A stretch of DNA of 51,185 nucleotides from Hymenobacter sp. IS2118. Lineage in GTDB: Bacteria > Bacteroidota > Bacteroidia > Cytophagales > Hymenobacteraceae. The first letter of the stretch is position 1. Each line of letters opens with the position of its first letter. The translations under genes were made by a program, and so were the position numbers. The stretch spans positions 1 through 51,185 of the forward strand of contig NZ_JNLX01000177.1 in the NCBI RefSeq assembly GCF_000715495.1, written 5' to 3'. A model generated the notes under the pieces. The model made no database searches. It was not told the DNA's origin and was given only the letters and a program-made list of their open reading frames with translations. This document shows positions 8,850 through 17,410 of the stretch, piece by piece.

Positions 8850-9584
8850 CTACAGGTCCAAAAAATACGTGCCCGTAAGCTGTACCACGCGGTTGTAAGC
8901 TTTTTCGTCGGCGTAAGTCGGAATGTAGTACGATGAGTAGGAAATCATCGAAAAAGGAACCGACTGTAGTTTGCGCAGCCCCAAGCCGTAGCCCAGCTGC
9001 AGCTGCAATGGCCCCCGTCGGTAGCCCAGGCCCGCATTGAAGCCGGCGTCGAGGCGGCGGCTTAGTTTCTCATCCTGGTATTCTACTTTCTCATCGTAGT
9101 GCAGGGGCGCAAACCGGGCATAGGGTGAAGACTGCAGCAGCGTGCCCCGCTGCCGCCCGCCCACGGCCAGCGCCACGTACGGCCCGGCAAAAAGCTGCAC
9201 GCCGTGTAGCGTATACACCAGGTTCACGGGCAGCTCCAGCCAGTTGGAGCGGTTGGTGGCCGAGGTTTCCGAACTGCTGACGCCCGCGAAACCGCTGATG
9301 GAAGTGAAGCTTTCCACCCGCTCGCCCTTTTGCGAAAACATCAGGGCCGGCTGCAACGCAAAACGGCCCCGCGCCATTTCCAGCACGGCCCCAATCTGCC
9401 CCCGATAAATTGCCGACTTGCTGGCTGAATAATTATACGGGGAACTAGGTGAAAGCTGCGATTCGCCAACCGTGGATGTGGCCCAGTTCGGGCCGCCGCG
9501 CAAGCCCAGCCGGTAGGTAGTCTGGGCCGAAGCCGTGGCCGCACCGAGCAGCGTAATCAGAAGTAATAGCGTGAAGCGCGGCAT
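8850..9584 (-). CDS. Outer-membrane beta-barrel protein (porin family, PorT-like)
   Basis: 244 residues with a clear signal peptide (1-20, ending ATASAQ), then alternating amphipathic strands such as YRLGLRGGPNW, FALQPALMFSQKG, WLELPVNLVYT and LQLQLGYGLGLRKL. The C-terminus VVQLTGTYFLDL ends in an aromatic/hydrophobic strand, as is usual for barrel insertion. This matches the small outer-membrane beta-barrel proteins abundant in Bacteroidota; a specific role cannot be given. It lies 100 bp upstream of bshA on the same strand. Confidence 0.85.
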   Translation of the reverse strand: MPRFTLLLLITLLGAATASAQTTYRLGLRGGPNWATSTVGESQLSPSSPYNYSASKSAIYRGQIGAVLEMARGRFALQPALMFSQKGERVESFTSISGFAGVSSSETSATNRSNWLELPVNLVYTLHGVQLFAGPYVALAVGGRQRGTLLQSSPYARFAPLHYDEKVEYQDEKLSRRLDAGFNAGLGYRRGPLQLQLGYGLGLRKLQSVPFSMISYSSYYIPTYADEKAYNRVVQLTGTYFLDL

Positions 9585-9653
9585 CGAAAAGCACCAATAA
9601 GTGAGTTGATACCACCCTGACCACCGGCCCGGTCTCCCGGTTGCGCGGCACGT

Positions 9654-12620
9654 TTATTTTTTCGCCGGGCCCGCTGCCAGCGACTTATAAATTACGTCGT
9701 GAATGCGGGTGCGAATGTTGTACTGGCGCAGCTTGTTGTTGCCGGCATCGGGGTACACGCGGTTGGAGAGGAAGACGTAGAGAATCTCGTTTTCGGGGTC
9801 CATCCACACGCAGGTACCCGTGAAGCCGGTGTGGCCAAAGGTGCTGGCCGGCGAGAGGTTGCTGGTAGGGCCGGTGGGCTTGCTGGGGTCGCCGTGGTCC
9901 CAGCCCAGGCCGCGCCGGCCGCCGGGCACGGTTCGGGCAAACTCGGTCACTACCGGGTTCTGGAAGTAGCGGGTGCCGCCGTAAGCACCATTCTGCAGGT
10001 TCATCTGCATCAGCACGGCCAGGTCGTTGGCAGTGGCGAACAGGCCGGCGTGGCCGCCTACGCCGCCCACCAGGGCCGCCGTTTGGTCGTGCACGCTGCC
10101 CTGGAGCTGCTCGCGGCGGTAGTAGGTGTCGTTTTCGGTGGGCGCAATGCAGCTTTTGGGGAAGCGCAGCAGCGGATTATAGGTCATGCTGCCCAAGCCC
10201 AGTGGATGGTAAAAATTGTTCTGCAAAAAGTTGTCGATGGGCTGTTTCAGAATCTTCTCGCACAGGCGCTTCATCACAATAAAGCTGAGGTCGGAATACT
10301 CGGTGGGGTACCGGCCTTTCACCTTGGGCAGCAAGCTGGAGCGCATGGTCCAGGCCCACACCGAGTCATCGGCGGCCTTGGTGCTGTACTCGCCGGGCAC
10401 CACTTCGTTGGGGAAATCGTCGGACTTGATGCTGGCGTAAAATGTCGGTTTCAGGCCGCTGCTCGTGATGGTGCGCTCCCAGGTGGGAATGCCCACTTTC
10501 AGGCCGGCCTGGTGCATCAGCACGTCGCGCACGGTCATGTCGCGCTTGTTGGTGCGCGTCAGCTCGGGCAGGTAAGCGGCCACTTTGTCGTCGAGGTTGA
10601 GTTTGCCCTGGTCCTTGAGGTACATTACCGCCTGCAGGGTGCCGGCCACTTTCGTGATGGAGGCCAGGTCATAGAGTGTGCTGTTGGTAATCGGTTGCGT
10701 CTGGTCGTAGGTCGCGTAGCCATAGCTCTGGTCAAATACCACGGTGCCGTTGCGGGCCACCAGCACCTGGCAGCCCGGCGCGGCGGCGTAGGTCTGGCTT
10801 TCGAGGGCAATGTTATCAATCTGCGCCAGCACCTGCGAGCTCAGGCCCTGGCTTTCGGGGGTGGCATAGCGCAGGCGCTTAAGGTCAGGCGTCGCGATTC
10901 CGGTGCCCGCTTTGAGCGTGGGCGACACCGTGACGGGCAATTTGCCGCGCGCTGGCAGCGCTCCAAACAGCACCTGCGGCACCACCAGCTGGGCCGCGTA
11001 ATGGTCCTCGTAGCCACAGACCAACGTGCTGGCCCCTTCCAGAAACTTCAGGCCGTAGGCGTTGCCCATGGCCACTACCACCGTCTTCAGTTTGGGCTTG
11101 GCCTGCAGCTGCTTGAGGAAGCGCAAGGCCCCGTCGCCCATGCCGTAGCTGTGGCTGGGCGTATTGTTCATGCCGTGCAGGCTCACCACCACCACGTTGT
11201 AGCCGCTCAGGCGGCTGGCAATGCGGGTAAAGGTGCTGTCGTCGGCGTAGCGGTTGGGCACCGCGTACACCGGGCCGGGATGGTACTTATTGAAGATAGT
11301 GGCATACGGCCCTTCGGCCTGGGTGCCAATGGTGATGGCGGCAATGCGCAGCGTGTCGAGACGCTTGAAGGGCAGCAGGTTGTCGTCGTTTTTTACCACG
11401 GTGATGGCGTGCTCAAAAATATTCTGGGCCAGCACTTTCGACGACGCCTGGTTGAGGCTGTCGCGCAGCACGGCCAGCCGGACGGGTTGTTGTTTGGCCA
11501 GGCCTGCCCAGTGCTTGGCCCGCAAAATCTTCCGTACGCGGAAATCCAAATCTTCCTGATTGAGCTTGCCCGCCGCCACGGCCTCCCGAATGCGCAGCAG
11601 GGCCGAGGGCACATCTTCCGAAAACAATAGCACGTCGTTGCCAGCCGCCAGAGCCATGGCGTCCAGCTCGCCGTCCTTATACAGCTTGCTCACACTCCGC
11701 ATGTTGAGTGCGTCGGTGAAGGTCAGGCCCTTAAAACCCATTTTGGTCTTCAACAGGTCCGTGACCAGGGCCCGCGAGAGGGTAGTGGTTTTAGCGTCGG
11801 TTGTGTCGAAAAGCGGCATGTAGAGGTGGGCCACCATCACGCCCATCACCCCCGCTTCAAACGACTGCTGAAACGGAACCAAATCCACCGCACTCAGCCG
11901 GGCCAGGTCGGTATTGATAACCGGCAGCGCTACGTGCGAGTCGGTGTCAGTATCGCCGTGGCCGGGAAAGTGCTTGGCCACGGCCATCACACCATTTTCC
12001 TGCAAGCCCTTCACGTACTGTACGCCCAGCCGGGCCACCTGGTTCTGGTCTTCGCCAAACGAGCGGTTGCCAATCACGGGGTTGCCGGGGTTGGAGTTCA
12101 CGTCTATCACCGGGGCAAAGCTGATGTGCACGCCCAGGGCCCGCATCTTGCGCGCAATTTCGCGGCCCATCTGGTACACGTACTGGGGGTCGTCCATTGC
12201 GCCCAGCGTCATCTGCTTGGCGAAGTGGGCCGAGGAGTCCAGGCGCATGTCCAGGCCCCATTCGGCGTCCATGGCAATGAGCAGCGGCACTTTGGCGGCG
12301 GCCTGCAAGCGGTTGGTCATCAGGGCCTGGCGCTTGGGGCCACCCTGCAAAAACATCACGCCGCCAATGTTTTGGTTGCGCACCAGCTGCTCGATGCGGT
12401 TGCCGTGGGCGCGGTCCTTATTGGAATAAGCGGCCACCATAAACAGCTGGCCCAGCCGCTGTTCGGGCGTGAGCGAGTTGAATACGCTATCGACCCAGGC
12501 CGTTTCGGCGGGGGAGGTGGGCAACGGGTCGCCGGGCAGCTTGGGATTTTCGGAAAAAGATAGCAGCAGGCCCGTAGCCAGCAGCATGACCACAAAGGCC
12601 AGCTGGAGAGGGATGCGCAT
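9654..12620 (-). CDS. Glycoside hydrolase family 3 fused to serine hydrolase (beta-lactamase fold)
   Basis: 988 residues in two enzymes. After a signal or anchor segment (1-22), residues about 50-370 are a GH3 domain of the NagZ type (beta-N-acetylhexosaminidase): KHFPGHGDTDTDSH (216-229) carries the His general acid/base loop, and Asp303 in LTFTDALNM is the expected nucleophile. A GH3 C-terminal-like region (about 400-570) follows. Residues about 590-988 are a class C beta-lactamase-like hydrolase: Ser654-x-x-Lys657 (SITK), Tyr775-Ser-Asp (YSD) and His930-Thr-Gly (HTG). Both halves keep their catalytic residues, suggesting joint action on peptidoglycan sugars and peptides or esters outside the cytoplasm. 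The ATG at 12620 gives a signal peptide; an ATG at 12776 would add 52 residues (see the intergenic entry). Confidence 0.9.
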   Translation of the reverse strand: MRIPLQLAFVVMLLATGLLLSFSENPKLPGDPLPTSPAETAWVDSVFNSLTPEQRLGQLFMVAAYSNKDRAHGNRIEQLVRNQNIGGVMFLQGGPKRQALMTNRLQAAAKVPLLIAMDAEWGLDMRLDSSAHFAKQMTLGAMDDPQYVYQMGREIARKMRALGVHISFAPVIDVNSNPGNPVIGNRSFGEDQNQVARLGVQYVKGLQENGVMAVAKHFPGHGDTDTDSHVALPVINTDLARLSAVDLVPFQQSFEAGVMGVMVAHLYMPLFDTTDAKTTTLSRALVTDLLKTKMGFKGLTFTDALNMRSVSKLYKDGELDAMALAAGNDVLLFSEDVPSALLRIREAVAAGKLNQEDLDFRVRKILRAKHWAGLAKQQPVRLAVLRDSLNQASSKVLAQNIFEHAITVVKNDDNLLPFKRLDTLRIAAITIGTQAEGPYATIFNKYHPGPVYAVPNRYADDSTFTRIASRLSGYNVVVVSLHGMNNTPSHSYGMGDGALRFLKQLQAKPKLKTVVVAMGNAYGLKFLEGASTLVCGYEDHYAAQLVVPQVLFGALPARGKLPVTVSPTLKAGTGIATPDLKRLRYATPESQGLSSQVLAQIDNIALESQTYAAAPGCQVLVARNGTVVFDQSYGYATYDQTQPITNSTLYDLASITKVAGTLQAVMYLKDQGKLNLDDKVAAYLPELTRTNKRDMTVRDVLMHQAGLKVGIPTWERTITSSGLKPTFYASIKSDDFPNEVVPGEYSTKAADDSVWAWTMRSSLLPKVKGRYPTEYSDLSFIVMKRLCEKILKQPIDNFLQNNFYHPLGLGSMTYNPLLRFPKSCIAPTENDTYYRREQLQGSVHDQTAALVGGVGGHAGLFATANDLAVLMQMNLQNGAYGGTRYFQNPVVTEFARTVPGGRRGLGWDHGDPSKPTGPTSNLSPASTFGHTGFTGTCVWMDPENEILYVFLSNRVYPDAGNNKLRQYNIRTRIHDVIYKSLAAGPAKK

Positions 12621-12950
12621 CAGCCCCGTGGGGGTGGTGGGTTGATTCAAGAGGCAAACGGGCCGCAAAGGCCGTACTTTTGTCGTGGTTAGCAGCGGAA
12701 CCTGCTGGTGGGGTTTGGAGGTTCCAGACCCAATCATCTTCGTCACGAAATAGTCACGGCCAATGCCGTAAAACATCGTGCTGAAGAGGGTGGTATTTAG
12801 CCGCAAAGGTACGCAGAAAACCCGGTGCCGGGTTTGTAACGCGGCCGATTTTTGATTATTGCCGGTCGCGTTTCCGCTTGTTCGCGCGCTGGTTAGCTTC
12901 TCCTGCTGTCGTCCGGTTTTTGCGGGCGCAGGCAGCGTCCATCTTCCGCC
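12621..12950. other. Divergent regulatory region between the GH3 fusion and mutL
   Basis: 330 bp with two facing promoter-like boxes: TACTTTTG at 12675-12682 on the plus strand and TACCTTTG on the minus strand at 12804-12811. The minus box lies 28 bp before an ATG at 12776 that is in frame with the GH3 fusion, so a 52-residue N-terminal extension (MFYGIGRDYFVTKMIG...) or a leader peptide is possible. The plus box would give a 270-nt mutL leader. GGGTTTGGA/TCCAGACCC (12712-12732) and ACCCGGTGCCGGGT (about 12819-12832) form hairpins. No known RNA was recognised. Confidence 0.45.
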
Positions 12951-14996
12951 ATGCCCGATATTATTCACCTGCTCCCCGAATACCTCGCCAACCAGATTGC
13001 GGCCGGCGAGGTGGTGCAGCGTCCCGCCTCCGTGGTGAAGGAGCTGCTGGAAAACGCCGTCGATGCCGGCGCCACGCAGGTGCAGCTCATTGTGAAAGAG
13101 GCCGGCAAGCAGCTGGTGCAGGTAGTGGACAACGGCGCCGGCATGAGCCCCACCGATGCCCGCATGAGCCTGGAACGCCACGCCACCAGCAAAATCCGCT
13201 CTACCGAAGACCTGTTTCGCATCCGCACGTTAGGCTTTCGGGGCGAGGCGCTGGCCAGCATCGCGGCCGTGGCCCAGGTCGAGATTCGTACCAAGCAGCG
13301 CGAGCACGACACCGGTACGCTGCTGCTGGTGGAAGGCTCGCAGGTAACCAGCCAGCAGCCCACCGCCTGCCCCGACGGTACGAGCATCGCCGTCAAAAAC
13401 TTGTTTTTCAACGTGCCTGCGCGCCGTAACTTCCTCAAGAGCAATGCCGTGGAAATGCGGCACATTCTCGACGAGTTTCAGCACGTGGCGCTGGCCAATC
13501 CGCAGACGGCTTTTTCGCTGTATCAGAACGATTTGGAGGTTTTTGCCTTGCCGGCCGGCAAGCTCAGTCAGCGCATTGTGGCGCTGCTCGGCAATGGCTA
13601 CAAGGAGCAGCTCGCGGCCTGCGAGGAGGTGACGCATTCCATTTCGGTGAAGGGCTTTGTGGGCAAGCCGGAGTCGAGTAAGAAAAGCCGGGGCGACCAG
13701 TTTTTCTTCGTCAACAACCGCTTCATTCGCTCGGCCTACCTGAACCACGCCGTGCTGGCGGCCTACGAAGGCCTGCTGGCCCGCGACACCCACCCGTTCT
13801 ACGTGCTGTTTCTGGAGCTCGACCCCAAAGCCATTGATATCAACGTGCACCCCACCAAGACGGAAATCAAGTTCGAAGACGAAAAAACCGTGTACGCTGT
13901 GGTGCGCGCCGCCGTGAAACAGAGCCTCGGCCTGCACAACATTGCGCCCTCGCTGGACTTTGAGGGCGACGTAAACTTCGCGCCCATTCGTCCGCTGCGC
14001 ACCGGCAAAGGCACTGGCGCGGTGCCCACCGAGGCCGACGACCACCTGCCCGCCGCCAGTGCCGCCGCCCGCGCCGCCAGCAGCGACGGCTACCGGCCCG
14101 ACGCCTTGGCTGCCGCCGCGAATGCTGCCCGGCTACCGGCCGGCCCTTCCGGTTTCGCTAATTTCAGCCCCGATACCCGCCGCGACGGCTACGAGCGCCA
14201 GCTGCCGCCGCGCCCCACCGAGCAGGCCCGCCGCGAGCTCGAAGCCTTTTACCGCGAGCTGGGCCAGCCCGTGAAAACCCAACCCACGCTGGACAGCGCC
14301 ACCATGCGCAGCTTCGAAAACCTGTCTCCCGACGAAGCGGCGCTGGTTGATGCCGACGCGGTGCCGTTGGGGCTGGGCCTGACGCTACCTGATGGGCCGG
14401 CTACCCCGCCGGTGGCCGCCCGCGAGCGGGAGAGTCGGGCGCTCCAGGTGCAGCAGCGCTTCGTGCTGGTGCCGGTGAAGTCGGGCGTGCTGCTGATTGA
14501 CCAGGAAGCGGCCCGCGAGCGCATTCTCTACGAGCAATACCGGCAGGAGCTGGGCCGCGCCGTGGGCACGTCGCAAACGCTGCTATTTCCGCGCACGGTC
14601 ACTTTCAACCCCGCCGATTTTGCCGTGCTCCGCGAGCTCACCGAGCCGCTGCACGCGCTGGGCTTCATTTTCGTGGAATTCGGGCCCAACACCATTGCCG
14701 TGGAGGCCATTCCGGCCGGCATGCCCGCCCAGGACGAGAAGGAGCTGCTCGAAAGCCTGATTGAGCAGTTCCGCACCACGGCCGGCCCGCTCAAGCTCGA
14801 CCAGCGCGAAAGCCTGGCCCGCGCCCTGGCCCGCCGCGTGGCCGCCGGCACGGCCGCCACCCGCCTGCCCGAGGCCGAGCTCAGCGCCCTGGCCGACCGC
14901 CTTTTCGCCTGCCAAACCCCCGGCTACACCCCCGACGGCCGCAAAACTCTGGTGCTGCTGGACGGGCAGCAGCTGGCCGATTTTTTCCGTAAGTAA
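12951..14996 (+). CDS. mutL: DNA mismatch repair protein MutL
   Basis: 681 residues. MutL links MutS mismatch recognition to downstream repair steps. The N-terminal GHKL ATPase is complete: AGEVVQRPASVVKELLENA with catalytic Glu31, DNGAGM, and TLGFRGEALASI. A variable, Ala/Pro-rich linker runs about 345-480. The C-terminal dimerisation domain holds LLIDQEAARERILYEQ from about 514, where the metal-binding motif DQHA(x)2E has Glu in place of His (Asp517-Gln-Glu), and ends FACQTPGYTPDGRKTL, the form I recall from Bacteroidota. Whether this MutL keeps nicking activity is therefore uncertain. A GC-rich hairpin with a T-run follows at about 15009-15040. The next gene is a rhomboid protease. Confidence 0.97.
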   Translation: MPDIIHLLPEYLANQIAAGEVVQRPASVVKELLENAVDAGATQVQLIVKEAGKQLVQVVDNGAGMSPTDARMSLERHATSKIRSTEDLFRIRTLGFRGEALASIAAVAQVEIRTKQREHDTGTLLLVEGSQVTSQQPTACPDGTSIAVKNLFFNVPARRNFLKSNAVEMRHILDEFQHVALANPQTAFSLYQNDLEVFALPAGKLSQRIVALLGNGYKEQLAACEEVTHSISVKGFVGKPESSKKSRGDQFFFVNNRFIRSAYLNHAVLAAYEGLLARDTHPFYVLFLELDPKAIDINVHPTKTEIKFEDEKTVYAVVRAAVKQSLGLHNIAPSLDFEGDVNFAPIRPLRTGKGTGAVPTEADDHLPAASAAARAASSDGYRPDALAAAANAARLPAGPSGFANFSPDTRRDGYERQLPPRPTEQARRELEAFYRELGQPVKTQPTLDSATMRSFENLSPDEAALVDADAVPLGLGLTLPDGPATPPVAARERESRALQVQQRFVLVPVKSGVLLIDQEAARERILYEQYRQELGRAVGTSQTLLFPRTVTFNPADFAVLRELTEPLHALGFIFVEFGPNTIAVEAIPAGMPAQDEKELLESLIEQFRTTAGPLKLDQRESLARALARRVAAGTAATRLPEAELSALADRLFACQTPGYTPDGRKTLVLLDGQQLADFFRK

Positions 14997-15101
14997 CCTT
15001 CTTCGGCTCCCGCGTCTTTTACGGGCGGGGCTTTTTCATTTCGCTCGCCATTTCACCCCTTGCCAGTCCCGCGCGGCGGCGCGGCCTCCGGTTGGGGCTT
15101 T

Positions 15102-15108
15102 ACTTTGC
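15102..15108 (+). promoter_or_regulatory. -7 box abutting the rhomboid start codon
   Basis: TACTTTG ends only 3 nt before the ATG at 15112. With the usual 4-8 nt from box to transcription start, the transcript would begin at or beside the start codon. Confidence 0.4.
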
Positions 15109-15111
15109 TGC

Positions 15112-15897
15112 ATGTTTAATCTGACCCCGACTGTTCGGACCCTGCTTTTTGCCAACATCTTTTTCTTCGCGGCGCAGACCTATTTTCTGCCCTTGCTCAC
15201 CCAGTTAGGCAGTCTCTATCCCATTGGCTCGCCCTATTTCTATCCGTGGCAGTTTGCTACGGCTATTTTTCTGCACGGCAGCTGGATGCATTTGCTGTTC
15301 AATATGTTCGGCTTGATTTCTTTTGGTCCGCTGCTGGAGCAGCGCTGGGGGCAGCAGCGCTTCCTAGTGTTCTGGCTTGTCTGCGGCATTGGGGCCAGCG
15401 TGCTCTACGAAGGGGTGCGCTACTACGAGGTGAACAAGCTGGAAGTAGCCCGGCAGGAGTTCCGGCGCGAGCCCAGCGGGGCCAACTTCGTGGAGTTTTT
15501 CCGCGAAAATATGCCCGACCAGCAGGGCGCCGAGCAAGTGGGCCGCGAAATGACCAAAAACCCCAACAATGCCGAATACATCAGCTCGGCCAATGCCACG
15601 CTCGACGCCGTGGTGGAGGCCAGCTACAAATCGGGGATGTTGGGCGCTTCCGGGGCACTTTTTGGCCTGCTCTTCGCCTTCGCCTATTTATTCCCCAACA
15701 CCGAGCTGTTTCTGCTGTTTATTCCCTTTCCCATCAAGGCGAAGTATTTTGTGTTCTTCTACGCGGCCTACGAGCTGTATGCCGGCGTGCACCGCACACC
15801 CGGCGACAACGTGGCCCACTTCGCGCACCTGGGCGGCCTGCTCTTCGGCTTCCTGCTGGTGAAGTACTGGGAAGGCGGCCGGGAGCGTTTTTATTAA
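15112..15897 (+). CDS. Rhomboid family intramembrane serine protease (first of two)
   Basis: 261 residues. Rhomboids cleave transmembrane segments of other membrane proteins. Six or so membrane helices are visible. The catalytic dyad is Ser180 in LGASGALFG and His239 in HFAHLGG; the oxyanion/loop motif HGSWMHLLFNM follows helix 1-2 as expected. An unusually long soluble insert of about 65 residues (KLEVARQEFRREPSG through ASYKSG) separates two helices before the catalytic Ser. The ATG at 15112 fits the N-terminal helix; the longer overlapping frame inside mutL is a shadow. It is 59 bp upstream of the second rhomboid gene. Confidence 0.94.
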   Translation: MFNLTPTVRTLLFANIFFFAAQTYFLPLLTQLGSLYPIGSPYFYPWQFATAIFLHGSWMHLLFNMFGLISFGPLLEQRWGQQRFLVFWLVCGIGASVLYEGVRYYEVNKLEVARQEFRREPSGANFVEFFRENMPDQQGAEQVGREMTKNPNNAEYISSANATLDAVVEASYKSGMLGASGALFGLLFAFAYLFPNTELFLLFIPFPIKAKYFVFFYAAYELYAGVHRTPGDNVAHFAHLGGLLFGFLLVKYWEGGRERFY

Positions 15898-15956
15898 AGA
15901 AACAGCCAGCGTTATCCGCCAAAAGCTGAATTCGTCACCCTCGTTTATTTCGTGCC

Positions 15957-16865
15957 ATGAGCATCGTTCAAGATATCCGCACCGCGTTTGGTCGCCGAGA
16001 TAATGCCCTCATGCAGCTCATTTTGCTGAATGTGCTGGTGTTTGCGGGCCTCATCGTGCTGCGCGCCGTGCTCACGGTGAGCAGCGCCAGCAGCTACTAC
16101 CCGCCCGTGATGAAGCAGTTTGAGCTCTCATCGGCCCTGCCCGTACTGCTGCGCCACCCCTGGACGGTCCTGACCTACGCCTTCACCCACCAGGGATTTT
16201 TCCACATCCTGTTCAACTTGCTGAATCTGTACTGGTTTGGGCAACTGCTGCGCGAATACCTCGGCGACCGCCGCCTCGTAAGCATCTACGTGTTGGGGGC
16301 GCTGGCCGGGGCGGCCGTTTTTCTGCTCAGCTACAACTTGCTGCCGGTGTTTCAGCCCGCGCTGGGCTCGCCGGTTATCGGCGCTTCGGCGGCCGTCACG
16401 GCCATCATCGTGGCGGCGGCTACGCTACTGCCCGATTATACTTTTTCGCTGATACTCATCGGCCCGGTCAAGATTAAATGGATTGCGGCCGTGGTGGTGC
16501 TTATTTCCCTGGCCGGGGTGAACGGCGACAACGCTGGCGGCGAAATAACCCACCTGGGTGGCGCGCTGGTGGGCTTTATCTTCATCAAGCAGTTGCAGGC
16601 CGGGCGCGACCTGGGCCGGCCGGTGCAGGCCGTGGGCAACTTCGTCACCCGACTTTTCAACCGGCCGCCCGCCATGCGCGTGAGCAGCACCCGCCGCGCC
16701 GAACCCGTAGCCGCTACCTCGGCCAGTGGCGGCAAAAAACCTGCCGTTGCCAACCAGCCCCTGCAGGATGAAATCGACACGATTCTGGACAAGATTTCGC
16801 GCTCCGGCTACGAAAGCCTTTCCAAAGACGAAAAGCAGAAGCTGTTCCGGGCCAGCCAGCAATAG
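15957..16865 (+). CDS. Rhomboid family intramembrane serine protease (second of two)
   Basis: 302 residues. Catalytic Ser144 lies in VIGASAAVTA (GASA rather than GASG) and His199 in EITHLGGALVG; THQGFFHILFNLLNLYWFG is the conserved loop after helix 1. After the last helix (about 215) comes a cytosolic tail that ends in a short conserved domain (DEIDTILDKISRSGYESLSKDEKQKLF) shared by many Bacteroidota rhomboids. The pair downstream of mutL could be co-transcribed. The two proteins are only distantly alike, so this is not a recent duplication. Confidence 0.94.
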   Translation: MSIVQDIRTAFGRRDNALMQLILLNVLVFAGLIVLRAVLTVSSASSYYPPVMKQFELSSALPVLLRHPWTVLTYAFTHQGFFHILFNLLNLYWFGQLLREYLGDRRLVSIYVLGALAGAAVFLLSYNLLPVFQPALGSPVIGASAAVTAIIVAAATLLPDYTFSLILIGPVKIKWIAAVVVLISLAGVNGDNAGGEITHLGGALVGFIFIKQLQAGRDLGRPVQAVGNFVTRLFNRPPAMRVSSTRRAEPVAATSASGGKKPAVANQPLQDEIDTILDKISRSGYESLSKDEKQKLFRASQQ

Positions 16866-16881
16866 CAAGCGCCGGGAGGAC

Positions 16882-17286
16882 TTAATCTTCTAATAGCCAG
16901 GATTTGGCTAGTTCCACGTCTTCAAACAGCCGCATCTCGAAGTGCGTGCCCACGCGGGTAATCATCTCGGAAGCCGAAGCCTGTCCAAAAATACCGGGCG
17001 AGACGATGTGCGCGAAGCGTTTCAGGCCCAGGGCCAGGGCCTGCGGCATCCAGTTTTCCGCAATCCAGTCGTTGGCCCCGCTCCAGGAGCCCACCACTTT
17101 GCGGTTGTCGTTGAGCAGGTTTGGGCAGGGGTTTTCACGCAGAAAATCGAGGGTGGCCCGGCCGCCCTCAATTACTTTTTCGGTGGGCAGCACGCCCACC
17201 CAGTCGGTGTATATCCAATTGTTGGCCCTATCCAGCTCGATGGTCAAAAATACCTTGTCGAAGGAATTGGCAATCTCTTTTCTCAT
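16882..17286 (-). CDS. Conserved hypothetical protein, SpoIIAA/STAS-like
   Basis: 134 residues starting MRKEIANSFDKVFLTIELD. Blocks WIYTDWVGVLPTEKVIEGG, NLLNDNRKVVGSWSGANDW and GLKRFAHIVSPG alternate strands and helices like the STAS/SpoIIAA-like small proteins common in Bacteroidota; that fold is inferred from pattern, not proven. No signal peptide or membrane segment, so cytosolic. The ATG at 17286 is preferred to one 12 codons upstream. It converges on the second rhomboid gene and lies downstream of mdh on the same strand, behind a terminator. Confidence 0.7.
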   Translation of the reverse strand: MRKEIANSFDKVFLTIELDRANNWIYTDWVGVLPTEKVIEGGRATLDFLRENPCPNLLNDNRKVVGSWSGANDWIAENWMPQALALGLKRFAHIVSPGIFGQASASEMITRVGTHFEMRLFEDVELAKSWLLED

Positions 17287-17354
17287 GCTCACAAGTGGGC
17301 GAAGGGCTCGCGGAGCCTGCAAATTAAGGATTGATTCAGAGCCTTTGGCCCAAG

Positions 17355-17392
17355 AAAAACGGCCGAACCTTGAAAAGGCCGGCCGTTTTTTT
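17355..17392 (-). terminator. Terminator of mdh
   Basis: AAAAACGGCC (17355-17364) pairs with GGCCGTTTTT (17381-17390). It lies 19 bp past the mdh stop in the minus direction and ends in a U-rich run on that strand. Confidence 0.75.
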
Positions 17393-17410
17393 ATTAGGCT
17401 GAAAATGCCG

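Noticed and set aside
9699..11630. A 643-codon open frame antisense to the GH3 fusion
   Set aside because: It mirrors a GC-rich gene, is rich in His/Gly/Val from reverse-complement codons, and has no family resemblance. The same holds for 33428-35062 minus, 2213-3457 plus and 5029-6135 minus.
12683..12835. Possible structured RNA (SRP- or 6S-like) behind the plus-strand box
   Set aside because: Hairpins are present but the SRP core GGAAG/AGCA pattern is missing, and the minus strand reads as plausible coding sequence. Evidence is too weak for an RNA gene.
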